From contig CADCXA010000025.1 in the NCBI GenBank assembly GCA_902806565.1, positions 1,054,001-1,118,000 on the forward strand: a stretch of DNA of 64,000 bases, in the 5' to 3' direction. Source of the DNA: Hypoxylon rubiginosum (Eukaryota > Ascomycota > Sordariomycetes > Xylariales > Hypoxylaceae). The notes beneath the pieces are model-generated. The model was not told the DNA's origin, did not search any database, and saw only the letters and a list, made by a program, of their open reading frames with translations. The translations under genes and the position numbers were made by a program. Below are positions 1 through 12,727 of this stretch, one piece after another. The number at the start of each line of letters is the position of its first letter. The first letter of the stretch is position 1.

Positions 1-2579
1 GCACGTCCATCCACGTCGCGTATAAGACTTATAGACACTTAGTTTGACACGGTCTTGTTAAAGGAAGAAAATTCTGTATAGTTATACCTCACCTAGCTAA
101 CTAATTATAAACTGGGCCTATACAAAATAGATATGATGCACTCTAGGAAACTATCTAGGTATGTTTGTAGAATAATTAAGGTAGCTTACACGTATGTTTT
201 GCAAAGGGGAACATCATACCTGTCGTCGGTATTAGTGTCAACTCCTCGCAAGTAATAGTATAAAATGCATAAGCACTTTGTAATATAAAAAAATAGAGAA
301 CTGAAAACAGGACGTAGAGAAAATTAGCAAAAAAGCTTACAGCTTGGGTTCCAATCTGCTGCATTTGTCCTGAACAGTGGCCGCTGCCGCCCTGCCTCAG
401 GTTCGAACCCAAGCTGCTACGAAAAACCCCCGGTGGGGTTATTTCTGGCCCTCTGCTTCTACCCATTGAGCCAATGGCCGTTTTGGCTCGCCGGGAGACA
501 TAAGGGAAGGTTAATGTAAGGTGCTGCTAATGGGCTATTTAAGTCAGCTGTTGGTAGGCGCCGGTCACTGCTCGGTTGCTAGGCAGTGACCCAGCAACGA
601 CAGCAATATTAACGATTTAGGGAGAGCGCCCCTAGATCTTCGCAGAAATATCGAAGGAACTTACAGGAGACTCCTTATCTACCCTACTAAATACTCCTTT
701 GTACATGTCGTACCCATATCATACCTAAAGTTAAAGCATACATGTAGTTGAGGCGCTTCTCAGTATGTTTATTCAGGTTTCCCACTTGGCACCACGGCAT
801 ACAAAGAAGTTCCCGTTATGTTGCAACTGTCATATTCGCCTTCGCCTTACTATTGCTATCACATGATGATGCATTTTCCAAGGGAAGGTACATAACTACC
901 CAACCAGGCTCTTGCGGCCTTAAGCTCCGAGGAGCATATTATCGCAGTCAGTATAGCTCATGCTTGTCCTTTGCTCATCTACGAGCTGACAATTTATAAC
1001 TAAAGTATATCCTGCAACGAATGTGTTAAGTTTTCATGAGTGATCAGTTCAGTACAACGCCTGAGACAAGAGAAAATTTCAACGGCCCATCACACCGTCA
1101 TTCACAGGGGCAAGGGCGACAGGCTGGAACTTCGAGTTCGACCCATCTCTTGAGAATTCTGTCGATTCAGTCGTGATCTATCTCTAGCCTAAAAAAAATT
1201 TAAGCTGAAGGATATGTAATAATAGTCACGTTTACCTCTCGCTCTCGTGCTATTCATGCCACATCACTGTTCGAAAGTCCTCGGCTAGAATAATTCTTGA
1301 AAGTGTAAGTTTCGAAATTTGCCATAGAAATCAAAATTCTCAAGAACACTTGTCGACGACTAGGGAAACCCAATGCTAGCGATCCAGTGCTCCGGGGTAA
1401 ACTCCAATAAGTGGCTTTACTTATACTACACTCATGAGAGAAGTGCTTGCCTCTGAGTACGATCAAACCATCGCATATTTTAACGGAAGACCTGGCACGA
1501 GAAGCGAAGCTGTCTTAATATGTAATTCTAGAAATACTTCATAGCCGTAGAAAGGAGGATTAACCAACCCCCTATTCTCGACGAGGCTAATTTAACTTGA
1601 AGAACATATTTATACCTAATAGCAACATGTTCATAGAAAAGTTAATATTTAAGAACGAAACCTGTATAGATGAAGTACCTAGATATATTCTCGAATCCAT
1701 CATAAAGGACAGGTTCATCGTACTTCGGTAAAAGGTAATCATGCTACCAACCTGTGCTTTCCGTTGTCGGGCGTATACTGATCTAATTGCACAGCCTGTA
1801 GTTTCTCAATAGGAGAGTTTTCAAGTTCGCTACCATAATTCAACGTTGTGAACGTACTGAAATTAGAGTTTCTGATGTAGAATTCATTTATCGAACTTAA
1901 CACTGGCTGGGTTTACTATGTGCCAAATCGTCTGAGTATAATAATCGATGAAGGGACTAGGACTCTATCCGGAATCATGGGAATAGTGTTGTGCAATGTG
2001 ACAGAAAAAAGGTGTAGGAATATAAATTATATGAATTTCCATCACCTATCTCATGACTCCTGTCGTCGGATGCACTTCGTACGTCCAGTTCCTACGACGC
2101 CGTTGTGTAAGAAATATCGAACTATTGGCTATTGGGATATCGAATTTTCTCTAAAATTCTACTATTATGAATCTTCTAGGCAAAAGATTGGAAGAGCAAG
2201 ATCGTGAACAATCTAAATCTGGATACGAAATTCCTTGGAGAACTACATTGATAATGATAGTAGCAATGACGGAGTTCTGACTCGTATGGTGGTTGAGAGC
2301 CACATCGGAAGTCATCACCAGAATCTTGTCCTAGTGAATACCCCAACTCGTCTATTAGTATATAGTTTGGGGATGGGTTAGAAGGGATAAGCAAATGAAC
2401 ATCTATATTATAGAGGATGTAAGTGATGCGTTGGTTACATATCCACGAGTATCCATGATTGATGGATGTAGTGAGTTGAAGTCTAAGCTAGATATTGCCT
2501 AATTGCATATACACCGGGTCCCCCCTTTGCATTAAAGCACACTAAGAAAAAAAAAACATCAAGAGCGGGTTCATGTCAC
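1..2579. other. Gene-poor region, no supported gene
   Basis: The stretch is AT-rich, and its short open frames have no protein-like extension or sensible splice partners. The only structure I can point to is a 12-bp inverted repeat at 340-351 and 405-416, followed by a small GC hairpin near 425-440. The last few hundred bases are presumably the promoter of the gene that starts at 2580. Confidence 0.5.
340..440. repeat. Inverted repeat plus adjacent short palindrome
   Basis: CAGCTTGGGTTC at 340-351 is matched by its perfect reverse complement at 405-416, which gives a 12-bp stem with a 53-base loop. Directly after it, AACCCC at 425-430 faces GGGGTT at 435-440. The GGTTCGAACCC in the right arm looks superficially like a tRNA T-arm, but no acceptor, D or anticodon arm fits around it. 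Confidence 0.6.
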
Positions 2580-3650
2580 ATGTCTTCCCATCGAACACAC
2601 AGCACAGGATCACAAGCAGCATCGACCGAGACGGGGTTCTCCGCGCCCAGGATGTCAGTATCGAATCTACTGGCTTATGCCGCGAGCCAAAGTCCAGCAG
2701 CGTACTGCCAGCTATTCTACGTCACGGCAGCCACAGCCGTGCTTGCCATCGCGGCGGCTCCCGAGTCCATACAAGACCTGCTCACTCAGTACGGCGCTCG
2801 AAGTGCGGCTACGGGCACGGCGGATGGAAAGGGGGGCGAGGAGGCTCGCGATGGACTACTCGCCAAGGTCGTTGGCTGGGCGACATCCGTGGGCAAAGTG
2901 CCCCATTCGTGGTTTAAGCATTTTTATATTCTCTCTCTATCCTGCTCGGTCTTCTGGGCAGTCCAGTTCCTGAGCCGTGGGACGATCCTCGATGTCATTG
3001 CTAGGAACCAAGCATCTAGGGAGCCGGCGTCCATGTCGATCGACCAGGTTATTTTGATGTGGTTTCTGATGGGCCTCCAAGGTGCTAGACGTCTCTATGA
3101 GTATATGTTTGTCCTCCGGCCTTCATATTCAAAGATGTGGATTATCCATTGGCTACTGGGGATGGCGTTCTACTCCTTCACAAGCGTATCTGTATGGGTC
3201 GAAGGGTCAAGTATGTATCATGGCGCTTTATTTTACAGCCTTCTAATTAGTCATGTAGGCTCTATCCGGATTGCTGACCGGAGAACCTTCGCTGCTGTGG
3301 CACCATCATTCAACGTCATCTTCGGGGCTCTTGCGTTCCTGGTATCGTGGTCCATGCAGTACCGATGCCACAGCTATCTGGCCGGCCTGAAGAAATACTC
3401 ACTCCCGGAGAAGGGCTTGTTCAAGTACCTCGTGTGCCCTCACTATACATGCGAGTGCGCATTGTACTTGTCATTAGCACTAGTAGCAGCGCCGAAGGGT
3501 CAGTTGTACAACAGGACGTTAATCTGCGCTCTGTTGTTCGTTACGATTAACCTTGGCGTTACCGCCAACGGTACGAAGAAGTGGTATGCTGAGAAGTTCG
3601 GCCGAGAGACGGTACAGGGAAAATGGAGGATGATACCCTTGGTATTCTAA
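2580..3650 (+). CDS. DFG10: Polyprenol reductase (Dfg10/SRD5A3 family)
   Basis: A single-exon gene of 356 residues for the ER membrane enzyme that reduces the alpha-isoprene unit of polyprenol to make dolichol, the lipid carrier for N-glycosylation. Several hydrophobic segments are visible. The C-terminal steroid 5-alpha-reductase-type domain (about residues 200-356) carries the family landmarks: PHYTCEC near residue 285, NLGVTANGTKKWY near 322, and a KW-x-MIPLVF C-terminus. PHSWF near residue 108 and the GARRLYE segment near 170 also match fungal Dfg10. The ATG at 2580 gives the longest frame; a second ATG at 2652 would remove only a Ser/Thr-rich leader and cannot be excluded. An ATG at 2573 is out of frame. 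The stop codon lies 20 bp from the stop of the convergent ALKBH6-like gene. The family assignment is firm, the precise start less so. Confidence 0.93.
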   Translation: MSSHRTHSTGSQAASTETGFSAPRMSVSNLLAYAASQSPAAYCQLFYVTAATAVLAIAAAPESIQDLLTQYGARSAATGTADGKGGEEARDGLLAKVVGWATSVGKVPHSWFKHFYILSLSCSVFWAVQFLSRGTILDVIARNQASREPASMSIDQVILMWFLMGLQGARRLYEYMFVLRPSYSKMWIIHWLLGMAFYSFTSVSVWVEGSSMYHGALFYSLLISHVGSIRIADRRTFAAVAPSFNVIFGALAFLVSWSMQYRCHSYLAGLKKYSLPEKGLFKYLVCPHYTCECALYLSLALVAAPKGQLYNRTLICALLFVTINLGVTANGTKKWYAEKFGRETVQGKWRMIPLVF

Positions 3651-3670
3651 GGTCGAGTCCGCTTGGGATA

Positions 3671-4702
3671 TTACTTTTTCTGGAACAGCCCAAGCTTGCC
3701 TCCTAACTTAGAAACTTTCATCACGTCTCGGTATGTCAAGCTGGTCCGCGTCTTTCGTATGTTGCGGCCCTCTGCAAATTCATGGGGGGATCGAAGAAGA
3801 TGCCAGTTCGCAATCGTACGTTCCGATAGTTCAATATCCTCCGCAACATCGGCAATACCATGAAGGAAATCCGTGTAAAGAGCCGCGGTAGTAATGAGGA
3901 GGCTTCTAGGTTCTTGCAATATCCTCCAGGCTGGCTCCGGGTCTAACGTTCCATCATCCCTGGTTTTGTGGATGTTGAGGCAGAGACTGGCACCAAGGCT
4001 CACGGTACATACGACGGGATGGTACGCAGCTCCGTCCTATTCTAGGATGAGTTGTGCATCCCATACCGATTCCACCGACACTACTTGCTTACCTTGTGAG
4101 GCATTATTCCTACTCCGGGAGGATATTCTAATAAACATTAATCTCTTGCGCTAGATTATCAAACTTCACATTTTAAAACTGCCGTGCTCTCGGTGGGGAA
4201 TATGACAAGCAATGAGAGCCGATGATTCGGGCAGATTTTCGGGTGTTGGTTGGCAGTATAGTAAGACTTGCGATATCAACGTCACAAAAAAACATCTGAC
4301 CTCAACGCAATTGATGCTCCTATACGTACCATTGATTAGAACGTGATTTGGCTTCTGATGTGGACTGTCAACAAATATGTCGGACGAATCGGTATCTTTC
4401 GTGAGTCGAATAGACTTCAAGCGCGGCACGATAGGTTCATTCAACCATGTGGGTAAGGGAGCGTCCATCAATTTGTTATTTACGAGATCGGACGGCCATG
4501 TTTGTAGTCGACGATGGGTAAGCTGTTTCCAGCGTGGCTTCGGCGCAGACTGTATTTTCTCTAAAATAGACTGCTCTTCCTCCTCTGTGATGAAATCAGA
4601 TATATAGTAGGCAGCTGAAGGTAAACCCGAGATTCGGACTTGGTCGAGAGAATCGGGTAGCACGAGATCGTCGAGAGGGTTGTCCGTCGAGTCATTAGCC
4701 AT
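3671..4702 (-). CDS. ALKBH6-like 2-oxoglutarate/Fe(II) dioxygenase
   Basis: Three exons read on the minus strand: 4702-4330, 4127-4093 and 4036-3671, with introns of 202 and 56 bp. They give 257 residues, close to the usual size of AlkB homologue 6. The splices restore the conserved core: LINEYPPGVGIMPHKDGAAYHP contains the iron-binding HxD motif (His135, Asp137). The distal histidine is probably His195 in LHGIAD, and the 2-oxoglutarate-binding R-x5-R motif is Arg233/Arg239 in RTSLTYRD. The middle exon is only 35 bp and encodes the turn leading into the active site, so a single-exon reading would miss it. AlkB-family enzymes demethylate nucleic acids or proteins; the substrate of ALKBH6 is not well established, so none is claimed. 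The gene is convergent with the polyprenol reductase gene. Confidence 0.9.
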
Positions 4703-6434
4703 GATAAGGGATCCCTGAGAGGAGTGGTGGACGCCAGGTATCGAGGTCGGGGTTCTGTTGTACTGTCGAAAACTAGCGAGTTGGTGACCACGGCAGATTT
4801 ACTAAGAGAAGCTGGTTAAGAGTACTATGATACGCCTTGCCATCGAAAACACAAGCTGGCATGCACGAGATGATAATTCGTAGACGACAAGGCTGGGCTA
4901 GGCCTGCGTATCAATAATCTCGAAAAGTGTTTAGGACAGATAGGAAAGTTGATGGACCTGAATTGATGATCGGCGTGGGATGGCTTATCAGGCAGTTCAG
5001 GACGATGGTGGGTTGAGCAGCATTGGCAGATTGGGTGGGCTTAGAAGAAGAAAAAAAAGGGGAGAGAGAGAGTGGTCAGACTTGCGCCAGGCTCCAAGGA
5101 ATCTTGGGTTGGAGAAGGAGACGTGCATTTTATGAGTGACAATTAATAAAGCGAGCCCTGCTAAGAGAGAATTTTCAGACAGACCAAGGGGGAAAAGCCT
5201 GGAAAGAAATGGGGCATCTGGACTAATGCTAGGCCACGAGGGGAATGCTGGGCCACGAGGGGCGGGCAGGGCGGGAAACAAGCAGGCAAGCTGCAGGCTT
5301 TTGCAGGCAAGGCATTGAAGCAACCCTAGGCTTTTTGCCTGGGCTGCCTGGGCTGCCTGGGTATATCCTGGCAACCAGCAGTTAGCCAAGTGGTACTATG
5401 TAAGAAAAAGGTAAGGCCAAAGGCGACATTTCAGCAAGCAGGGGGGGGTTGCCGCTGTTGGGGGGGCGAGTGGTAGGTACATATGTACATTCAAGTAACA
5501 GACAGATAGAGAAAAAAAACACCTGGGCATAGGAGAGACGTGAGAAAAGACGGGACACCTCTATGTCTATGTACATCCTGTACATCCTGCAAATTTGCGG
5601 AAATACCGGCCACCCGACCCATCCGTATTCAAGTCTACAACCAATCACACAAGGCCCTAGCATGTTAGACTGATCTTTGAAATTGATCTTCAATGGGCTA
5701 CACAAGGAAAACAGTCCTAGTGCCACCACACTAACAGAATGACGCTAATCTATTCTGGACCGTTAGCCTACCTGAAAGTATCAAGGTATCTGGGTACTTC
5801 GCTTTCCCCCCCTTCTCTCTAGGCGGAGTCTTGCCGTTCCTTTCCACCTGGGCTGCTACCTGGGCTGCTGGGCTTTGCTGGGCTTGTTCTTCAGTGTGCA
5901 TTTCCTTCGTTATGCGCTTGCCTGCCTTTGGCTCTTTGCCTATCTGCCCTTAGCTACCGCTATCTATTACCTATTACCTTACCTGCTATTATTATCGTTT
6001 CCATTACTCAGTATTTTCTCCTGCCTGCTTTTTTGCTTGCTGAAATCCTCTTGTGTCATTCAATTTTTGCAAATAATTTCCTACACCGAGAAGTATTCCC
6101 AATCGACGGTCGACGGCCCACGCACGCACTATCTTCAACAAATTCTCTTCACTTGCGACATATTAGCAAACAGCAACTTCGTTTTTTTTCTTCGTCGCTT
6201 GTTTTTAGTGCTCAGCTTCAATCTACACTTTGAACAAGTCTCGTTTTTCTCAACTCGTTCCTTATTTGTTTGACCCGCGACCGACCGTTCCACTCGTACT
6301 CGTTCCATCTGTACTGTAGAGTAGCCTATACCCGCCAAGTCCGCAGCTTCTCGACACGAATCCTTTCCTCCCAGTCACCTACGAGTGGCCATGATGGTGT
6401 ACTGTATTATAACTCGGTATATGAATTGAATGCT
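4703..6434. other. Intergenic region between divergent genes, with simple repeats
   Basis: This 1.7-kb spacer separates the ALKBH6-like gene from the Hos4-like gene and should hold both promoters. It contains GGGCTGCCTGGGCTGCC-type tandem repeats near 5340-5362 and again near 5848-5885. Pyrimidine-rich tracts from about 5960 to 6260 probably belong to the promoter and long 5' leader of the downstream gene. No coding feature is supported. Confidence 0.5.
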
Positions 6435-9400
6435 ATGGATGCGCAGAATGCTGTTGAGTCCGCAAACACGAAATCGGCCGCTTCTCCAAAGCGGGGAGTT
6501 GCCGAATCTGATGATCCCAAGTCGACGGTGACAGCAAGCAGTACTAATGCCACGACGAATAATATTAAGCATCTCACAACCACCAAATTACCTTCTGCGA
6601 CCAAGGATTCTCGGCCAGCGACGACACTGCCGAATGCGCAGGACGACGACGTTGGTCCTGACCAGAACTCAGACGCCGAGACAATTGTCCTGCCTGGGAA
6701 AGATGGCATCTCCCCATCGAAACCGCGCAAGGTCATCAAACACGAAGATAAGAGCGATGGAGAGATCGACGATATCTTACCGCCCCCAAGGAAACACCTG
6801 AAAGATGATAGGGATGGTGATCGCAATGGTGCTCCCTCCGACGATGCTCTTTCCTCGCTAGAAAGGAGGAAGCGACAGTTCGGAAAGGAGAAGCAACCAC
6901 GTAGTAAGGACGCGTCTAGCGGACTCAGTTCTGCTCCCGCATCTCCACCGCCTCACCGTCGAAACAACCATGATCCAATCCATCGCCGTCGTAAGTCTGG
7001 TGGAGCACATTCCGAATCGGGCTCAGAATCAGCCAAATCCAAGTCCTCTAAAGATCCCACGAAAAACAAGCTGAATCCGGATAAGTTGTTGCTCGGTAAG
7101 CGTAAGGCGCCTAAAGCTGAATCTGATGACGAAGGCGAGTCGCGCAAGGCACGCCGACCACGAATTTCAGACCCGAGTCTCGACATCACTGTCAGTGCTA
7201 AAGAGAGGGATTCGAGAACATCGTCTGGACGACTGCACCACGATAGGCATTCCACTTCTCGTAATCGCTCGCTCTCGCCTCACGGTCGACCCCATCGGCG
7301 TAGCCTTTCGACCCAGCTTCCATCTCAGTCTTCGAATGGATTTAGCACGAAGAAACGACGCGTTCCAGCTCCCCTTCAATCCACCGAGTACCACTCCGAT
7401 GATTCCTCTGCGAGTGGAAGCCCGCATCCTCGAAGCTCGAAGTTGAGAAGCATTGCCACTCCTGTTACTGGTGAATCAACGATGTCCCCAGCGAGAATGC
7501 CGCAACATAAAAAGCACGTTGACAACCACGGGCAAACTTTGCTCGCCAAGGCTTGCGCAAAAGGCGAATATGAAGTTGCCAAGAAACGACTGACGGAAAG
7601 ACCTGAGGATCTCAATTTTGCCGATTACGCGGGAAATACGCCTCTGCAAGTAGCCTCGCTAAATGGCCACGAGCCAATCGTCCAGCTCCTGATCGACGCG
7701 GGATGCAACCTGGACTGCCGAAATAGCGACAAGGAGACGCCTCTCCTAGATGCTGTCGAAAATGGGCATCTTGGCGTTGTCAAATTACTATTGAAAGCTG
7801 GCGTAAACCCTCGCAAGGCAGACGCTGAAGGACATGAGCCGCTAGAAAAGGTGCCCGACGACCTTGAAAACGCCGAAGAGATTCGGGCTGCCCTGAAAGA
7901 GGCGAAGGAGAGGGTGGGCGAACTGCGGCGAACTTCCGAAGACCACCAACCTCATGACTTACCCGACACCCTTTCCTCCCATGGACCCGAGAGCCCCCGC
8001 CGTTCGCCCACAGCACCTGGCAGCAGTACTCTAGCAGCTCAACGTCGTGGCGGGGCTGTGCGATCAACAAAGACGAGCAATCACTTGTTATATATGAACC
8101 TTGACGATAAGACCCTTCGGCAAGCTGCAGCACGCGGTGACAACGAGACTGTGACTCGTGTTCTGCAAGTCAAAGAACGCTGTGATGACCCAGAAGCTTT
8201 AGTCAATGCGGCCCGGGGTGGCCATAGTTTTGTTGTTGAGCTGCTCCTAGCATTGGGAGGTGCTAACGCAGACCCGCGCCCTCTCTCCAGTCTCCCAATA
8301 GAGTACGGAACGCCGATGCTGGCTGCTATTGGGGGGGAGAACATCGAGGTTATCAAGCTCCTGCTCAATGCGGCCAACTTCGACCCAACGCGTCGCTTAA
8401 GAGGCCAAACATATTACGAGTTAGCAAGACGCCGGGAAGGACCTATGTGGAAAGAAGAGGAACATCTTTTGAAGAACGCCTACGACGAGTATAAGAAAGC
8501 GCCAAAGGGTTCCAAGACTAAGAGTCCTGGCAGGCGGGACCGTGAACTAGATCAAGAAGCTCGACGTGCTAACCGCAACGAATCGAACTCGGACGCTGTT
8601 CGACCGCCCAAGCGCCGACCGTCTAGTCCATCTCGAGAAGCGGAATTCAAGAAGAGAACGAGTACTAGCAAAGTTACTGGTAGTCCCAAAGAGAAGAGAC
8701 GTTCACTTTCGTCCGGGAACCATGACGAACAGACCTCGCCAAAGCGTGGACCCGGGCGACCTAAAAAAGAAGAGCGCGCTTCTAACCTTGCAACCTCAGA
8801 CCGAGAGGTTTCTCCCGCCTTGTCAAAGTCCCAGCCGGGAAAGTCAAAATTGGCAGACTCGGACCTTGCTGCTGGATCTTCCGACACAGAAACGGCTATA
8901 AAGCCGCGGAGGAAGCTCATCTCCGGCAAGGACCTCAAGGGACACCGGGAAAAGCAGCGACGGGCGAGTTTAGCATCAAATAATTCTGCCAATGATCGCG
9001 GCGATGCAAAGAATGACGATGCACCCGAAAAGAGAGCTGACCGACTTTCTGAGAAATATCATGACCGGACAAAAGCTATAAAGCGCGACGAGTCTAATGA
9101 TAGGCTATCATTCGGCGAAAGTCCGGGTAAGAGACATCGGTCTAGTGTTACGCCGCCGCGTCATACTTCCGGAGACAAAGACGACAGCGAAATTCCTGTT
9201 AAGAGAAGGAAAATCGATCCCGAAAGCAGAGAAAGGCGCCAATTCCAAAATTCTTCCCCCGAAGACCGTCAGCCCAAGCGAGGCCGAGATCCGTCACGCG
9301 ACTCTGCCAAACGACAACGGCCCACGGAGACCGATCGAAAAGAAAGCTCCAAAGCAAAGAAAGCTAATCGTGATCGCAAGGAGCTGGACAAGGCCAGCCC

Positions 9401-11137
9401 CTTAGAGAAAGCTAGCATTGTAGTGGCCTCGGAAGATATGGACGTGGAGATGCGAGATGCTCCTCATATCCAACTTGCTTCAGATAGCGGAGCAGAAGCC
9501 GAACGTGAACGTGAACGCGAGCGGGAGCGGGAGCGGGAGCGGGAGCGCAAAGAAGCAAAGAAACGACAAGCTGAAGCGGATGCAATTGCCGCCGAAGAGG
9601 CAAAGAAGAAAGAAGCTGAGCGACAACAGCAAGAAGCAGAGAGAAAGAAACAGGAAGCAGAAGCTAAGCAACAAGAAGAGGCCGAGAAGAAGCGCCTTCG
9701 AGAGGAGGAGCGGATTCGTCTCGAAAAGGAGACAAAGCGGCGAGAAGAGGAAGAAAAGGCGCGATTAGAGGAGGAACGGAAGCAAAGAGAGGAACAGGAG
9801 AGAAGAGAACGAGAAGAAGAAGAACGCAAACGACTGGAGGAAGAAGCAAGAATCCGCCGCGAGAAAGAAGCCGCGGAGGAAGCCCGACGCCTTCAAGAAG
9901 AAGAAGAGCGAAAGGAGCGCGAACGCAAACGTGCAGAGCGTGTTGCAGCGCGTGAAGCTGAGTTACAGCGAGCTCGCCAGGAAGAAGCAGAAAGACTCCG
10001 TCTAGCCAAGTTGCCTCCCTTGCTGCGCTGGCTCGATGGCTGCCCAGACCCGAAGCGGAGGGATATAGCCGAGCTCTTCGTCAAAGCGCTAGGAGTTAGG
10101 TACGATACGATTGATCAATCGGCTACGGGCAAGGCAGAGGGGCGGGAACAGTGGCTGCTTAATACTCAAGTTGCGCTGCTCTTGGGGGACAAGGATACGT
10201 CGCTGTCGAGATGTGAGTCACTAAGAGAATTGATTCCGAACCTATAACTAGAACTAACCAATCTCTAGATACTGCATGGGAACGCAAGCCGGTATCGATG
10301 ATAGCGAAAAGAGTCATCTGGCGCCTCGAGCAAGAGAGATACGCGCTGACAGAAGGCCGACTTTACCATCTAGGAGAGCAACTTACTGATTACTACGGAG
10401 GCGACCCGCGCAAAATCCGCTACAAACAACTCGAGTACCTCCGTGGTGAGGCATGGAAGCGCTTCTCCGAGACGGACATGTTTTTTGTCAAGGTAAGCTT
10501 ACCGATAATCCCCTAGCACGCTTGATGCAACTGAAGGCAACTGAAGCGAAGCTGACCCTGTTTGAAGGAATCCGATTTCCTTTACATTGTACCTACCGTA
10601 CCCCATCTTCGCAATGTGAAACTGTCAATCTGCTACTGCGAACTTCCGGAGGATGAATCTGCGCTGAAGACGTTGAGTACGCCAGGAAAATGGAAGCAGG
10701 ACCCAGATGCTGTTAGCTACGGGGGGTTTGCTCCGAGGAGCAAGCATTACATAAACGGAGAACTGGTAGGCGAAGACAAACCGAAACAGTACCAGATGAG
10801 CAAAACGCCCTTTCCGGAGCACCGAGTACCAAGACGGGGAGGGCTTATTGCTGTCTTGCCAGACGAGCCCGATTACGCACGACTCTGCGTCGAGCAGGGT
10901 CTAACTCATCTACTAAGCGACCAGCAAAAGCAGGCCGTTCTCAACGGGGCTCATTTGACCCCTAGAAGCATGGCATCCAACGAGCCTCTCGAGTATTCTG
11001 GGGATAACCTGTCTCCTTCTACCGAGTCGCCGAGGACAGGAAGAGCGAATGGCACCAAAAGCGCCCAAGAATCGCCAGAGGCATTACCCAATGGGATACA
11101 TGAAGATGATTCTGGAGACCATCAACCTACGAACTAA
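6435..11137 (+). CDS. Ankyrin-repeat/coiled-coil protein, Hos4-like (Set3 complex)
   Basis: Three exons, 6435-10212, 10269-10492 and 10568-11137 (introns of 56 and 75 bp), encode about 1523 residues. The N-terminal 350 residues are charged and low-complexity. Ankyrin repeats follow at about 362-460 (GQTLLAKACAKGEYE; NTPLQVASLNGHEPIVQLL) and diverged ones at about 555-665. A basic disordered region comes next, then an Arg/Glu-rich coiled coil at about 1020-1190. A conserved-looking globular C-terminal domain (from about 1192) spans both introns. This architecture matches the fungal Hos4 ankyrin subunit of the Set3 histone-deacetylase complex; membership is inferred from architecture. The frame stays open 55 codons upstream of 6435, but no ATG lies there, so the first ATG (MDAQNA) was chosen. 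Splicing restores SRYTAWER and FFVKESDFLY. Confidence 0.8.
9505..9549 (+). repeat. Hexanucleotide repeat encoding (RE)n
   Basis: Imperfect six-base units (GAACGT grading into GAGCGG) inside the Hos4-like gene encode an alternating Arg-Glu run at the start of its long coiled coil. Replication slippage is the likely origin, and length differences between strains would be expected. Confidence 0.85.
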
Positions 11138-12727
11138 ACATTTCTATTCTACAAAGCCGCAATGCACAGATACCACATCTATGACGTCCCCCTCACCCTG
11201 TAACATACGATAGCAAGGCATGGATTTCTGCTGTATCGTACTCATTTATACCCGAACGATTACCACCCCCCTGGTTACGGGCTCTCTTATGTAAGGTTGC
11301 AACGGAATTGACGAGAAGGGCTTGAAAACAGGCAGATGTACTCACGCGTATATTGCCCAACTTCACGAAAGGAGTTTTAGGCTCTTGAATTAGCAGGCAG
11401 TCAGTGGGAGAGCTTCCTATGAGAAGGGAAAATTATTCCCCTCACTTTGTATTCTGGCTCGGCGGATTCGCTCTTCCGACAGATGTAGGCGGACTTGTTT
11501 TTAGCTACTCGCGATGCCTAGTGCTAGAAAGCTAGAAAGGAGGCATAAAAGAGGCGGAGGAGAAGCAGTGATTGAAATGCGGATTATGACTAGATACCTC
11601 AATGCAGTATATAAGTTTTTATGAGTGGGCATTCGATTTCTTCAGCCGCACACTTTCTACACCAAGTATATACAGCAGACCTTTTCAAATACGATGGGAG
11701 CCGGATGATAGATTTACATCACCAATAATATGGAGGTAGTGGAATCTCGACTGTGTAAGCATGCAGCATGCAGTGCTCTGAGGCTAGACAATCCTTCTCA
11801 CCAGGAACGAATCATACTTAGCCACAGGTCACACTTGTCCACCAGCCCTAGAGGTGGAGAAGGAATTGCTTCTTTGGCGGTATAACTTCACGTATCGTGT
11901 TGTTGAGCCACGATCCATGTACTTTCTTAAATTAGAAGACCCGGCTTGCCTTCATTGGCTTGCATCTACGATATTTTCTTCTCTCCAGGGGCTTAGCACT
12001 AGTAGTCTGTGCCCAGCCGTCGTACATGCATAGACCTGGTGCCTGGCTGCCTGGCCAAACGGCGAACGGTAAGATCTGCTTCGTTCGAGCTTGGGGAGGG
12101 TCCGCACAGCCTCCCTCATTCGACCACGGAACCGGGTCCTTTCACGCGATAACCCTGCACGAACTTGAAGCGAAGCGAAACACGCACTACCGACTAGAGG
12201 CAAAGCAGGCAGGCAGGCAAAAGCTGACATACGATTAAGCGCGATGGCTTTTCTTCGACGATATGACAGGATTTCCGGGCCCCGACACGCTTTTGGCATT
12301 GAGATCAGAGAGAGAGAAAGGAGAGGACTTCTTGCTTGGCTTTATATCAGGGACGGCTGCTCGCCGCCAGTGACCAGCAAAAGCGGTTCCCCCGAATTTC
12401 GGGTTCGGTTCCCGTTTCAATCTCTGATCGTCAATGAAGTGGACGCTTTACGAAAAAGCAAATTTCCCGTATTGCTGCGTCTAGCCGTTAGGGCGACGGG
12501 GGGGTTCCATTGCCTCTCACCGATTGTTCGCATACGAGTTTCACTCTCTTCTTCTTCTTTTCTCTCTGTATTGATGACCGATCCCGAAAGGACATTCGCT
12601 ACTACCTAGTGGACAGGCGTATCTATCTCGTCGAGACCCGTGATTTTACCCCCTACAATCGTGGATTTTCAGCATCACTTTAATCACGAGACAAGAGGCT
12701 TGCGAACAAGCAAGCAAGCAAAGCAGG
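11138..12727. other. Intergenic region, no supported gene
   Basis: A 1.6-kb spacer between two genes on the plus strand. A 121-codon frame starts with ATG at 12244 but has no recognisable domain, and the sequence becomes pyrimidine-rich near 12540-12565, as in a promoter or leader. It most likely belongs to the upstream region of the membrane-protein gene at 12728. Confidence 0.45.

Noticed and set aside
393..420. T-arm-like GGTTCGAACCC considered as a tRNA
   Set aside because: No acceptor, D or anticodon stem can be formed around it; it is one arm of an inverted repeat.
12244..12609. ATG-led open frame of 121 codons upstream of the cysteine-rich membrane protein
   Set aside because: No domain, signal or conserved-looking segment, and it overlaps CT-rich promoter-like sequence.
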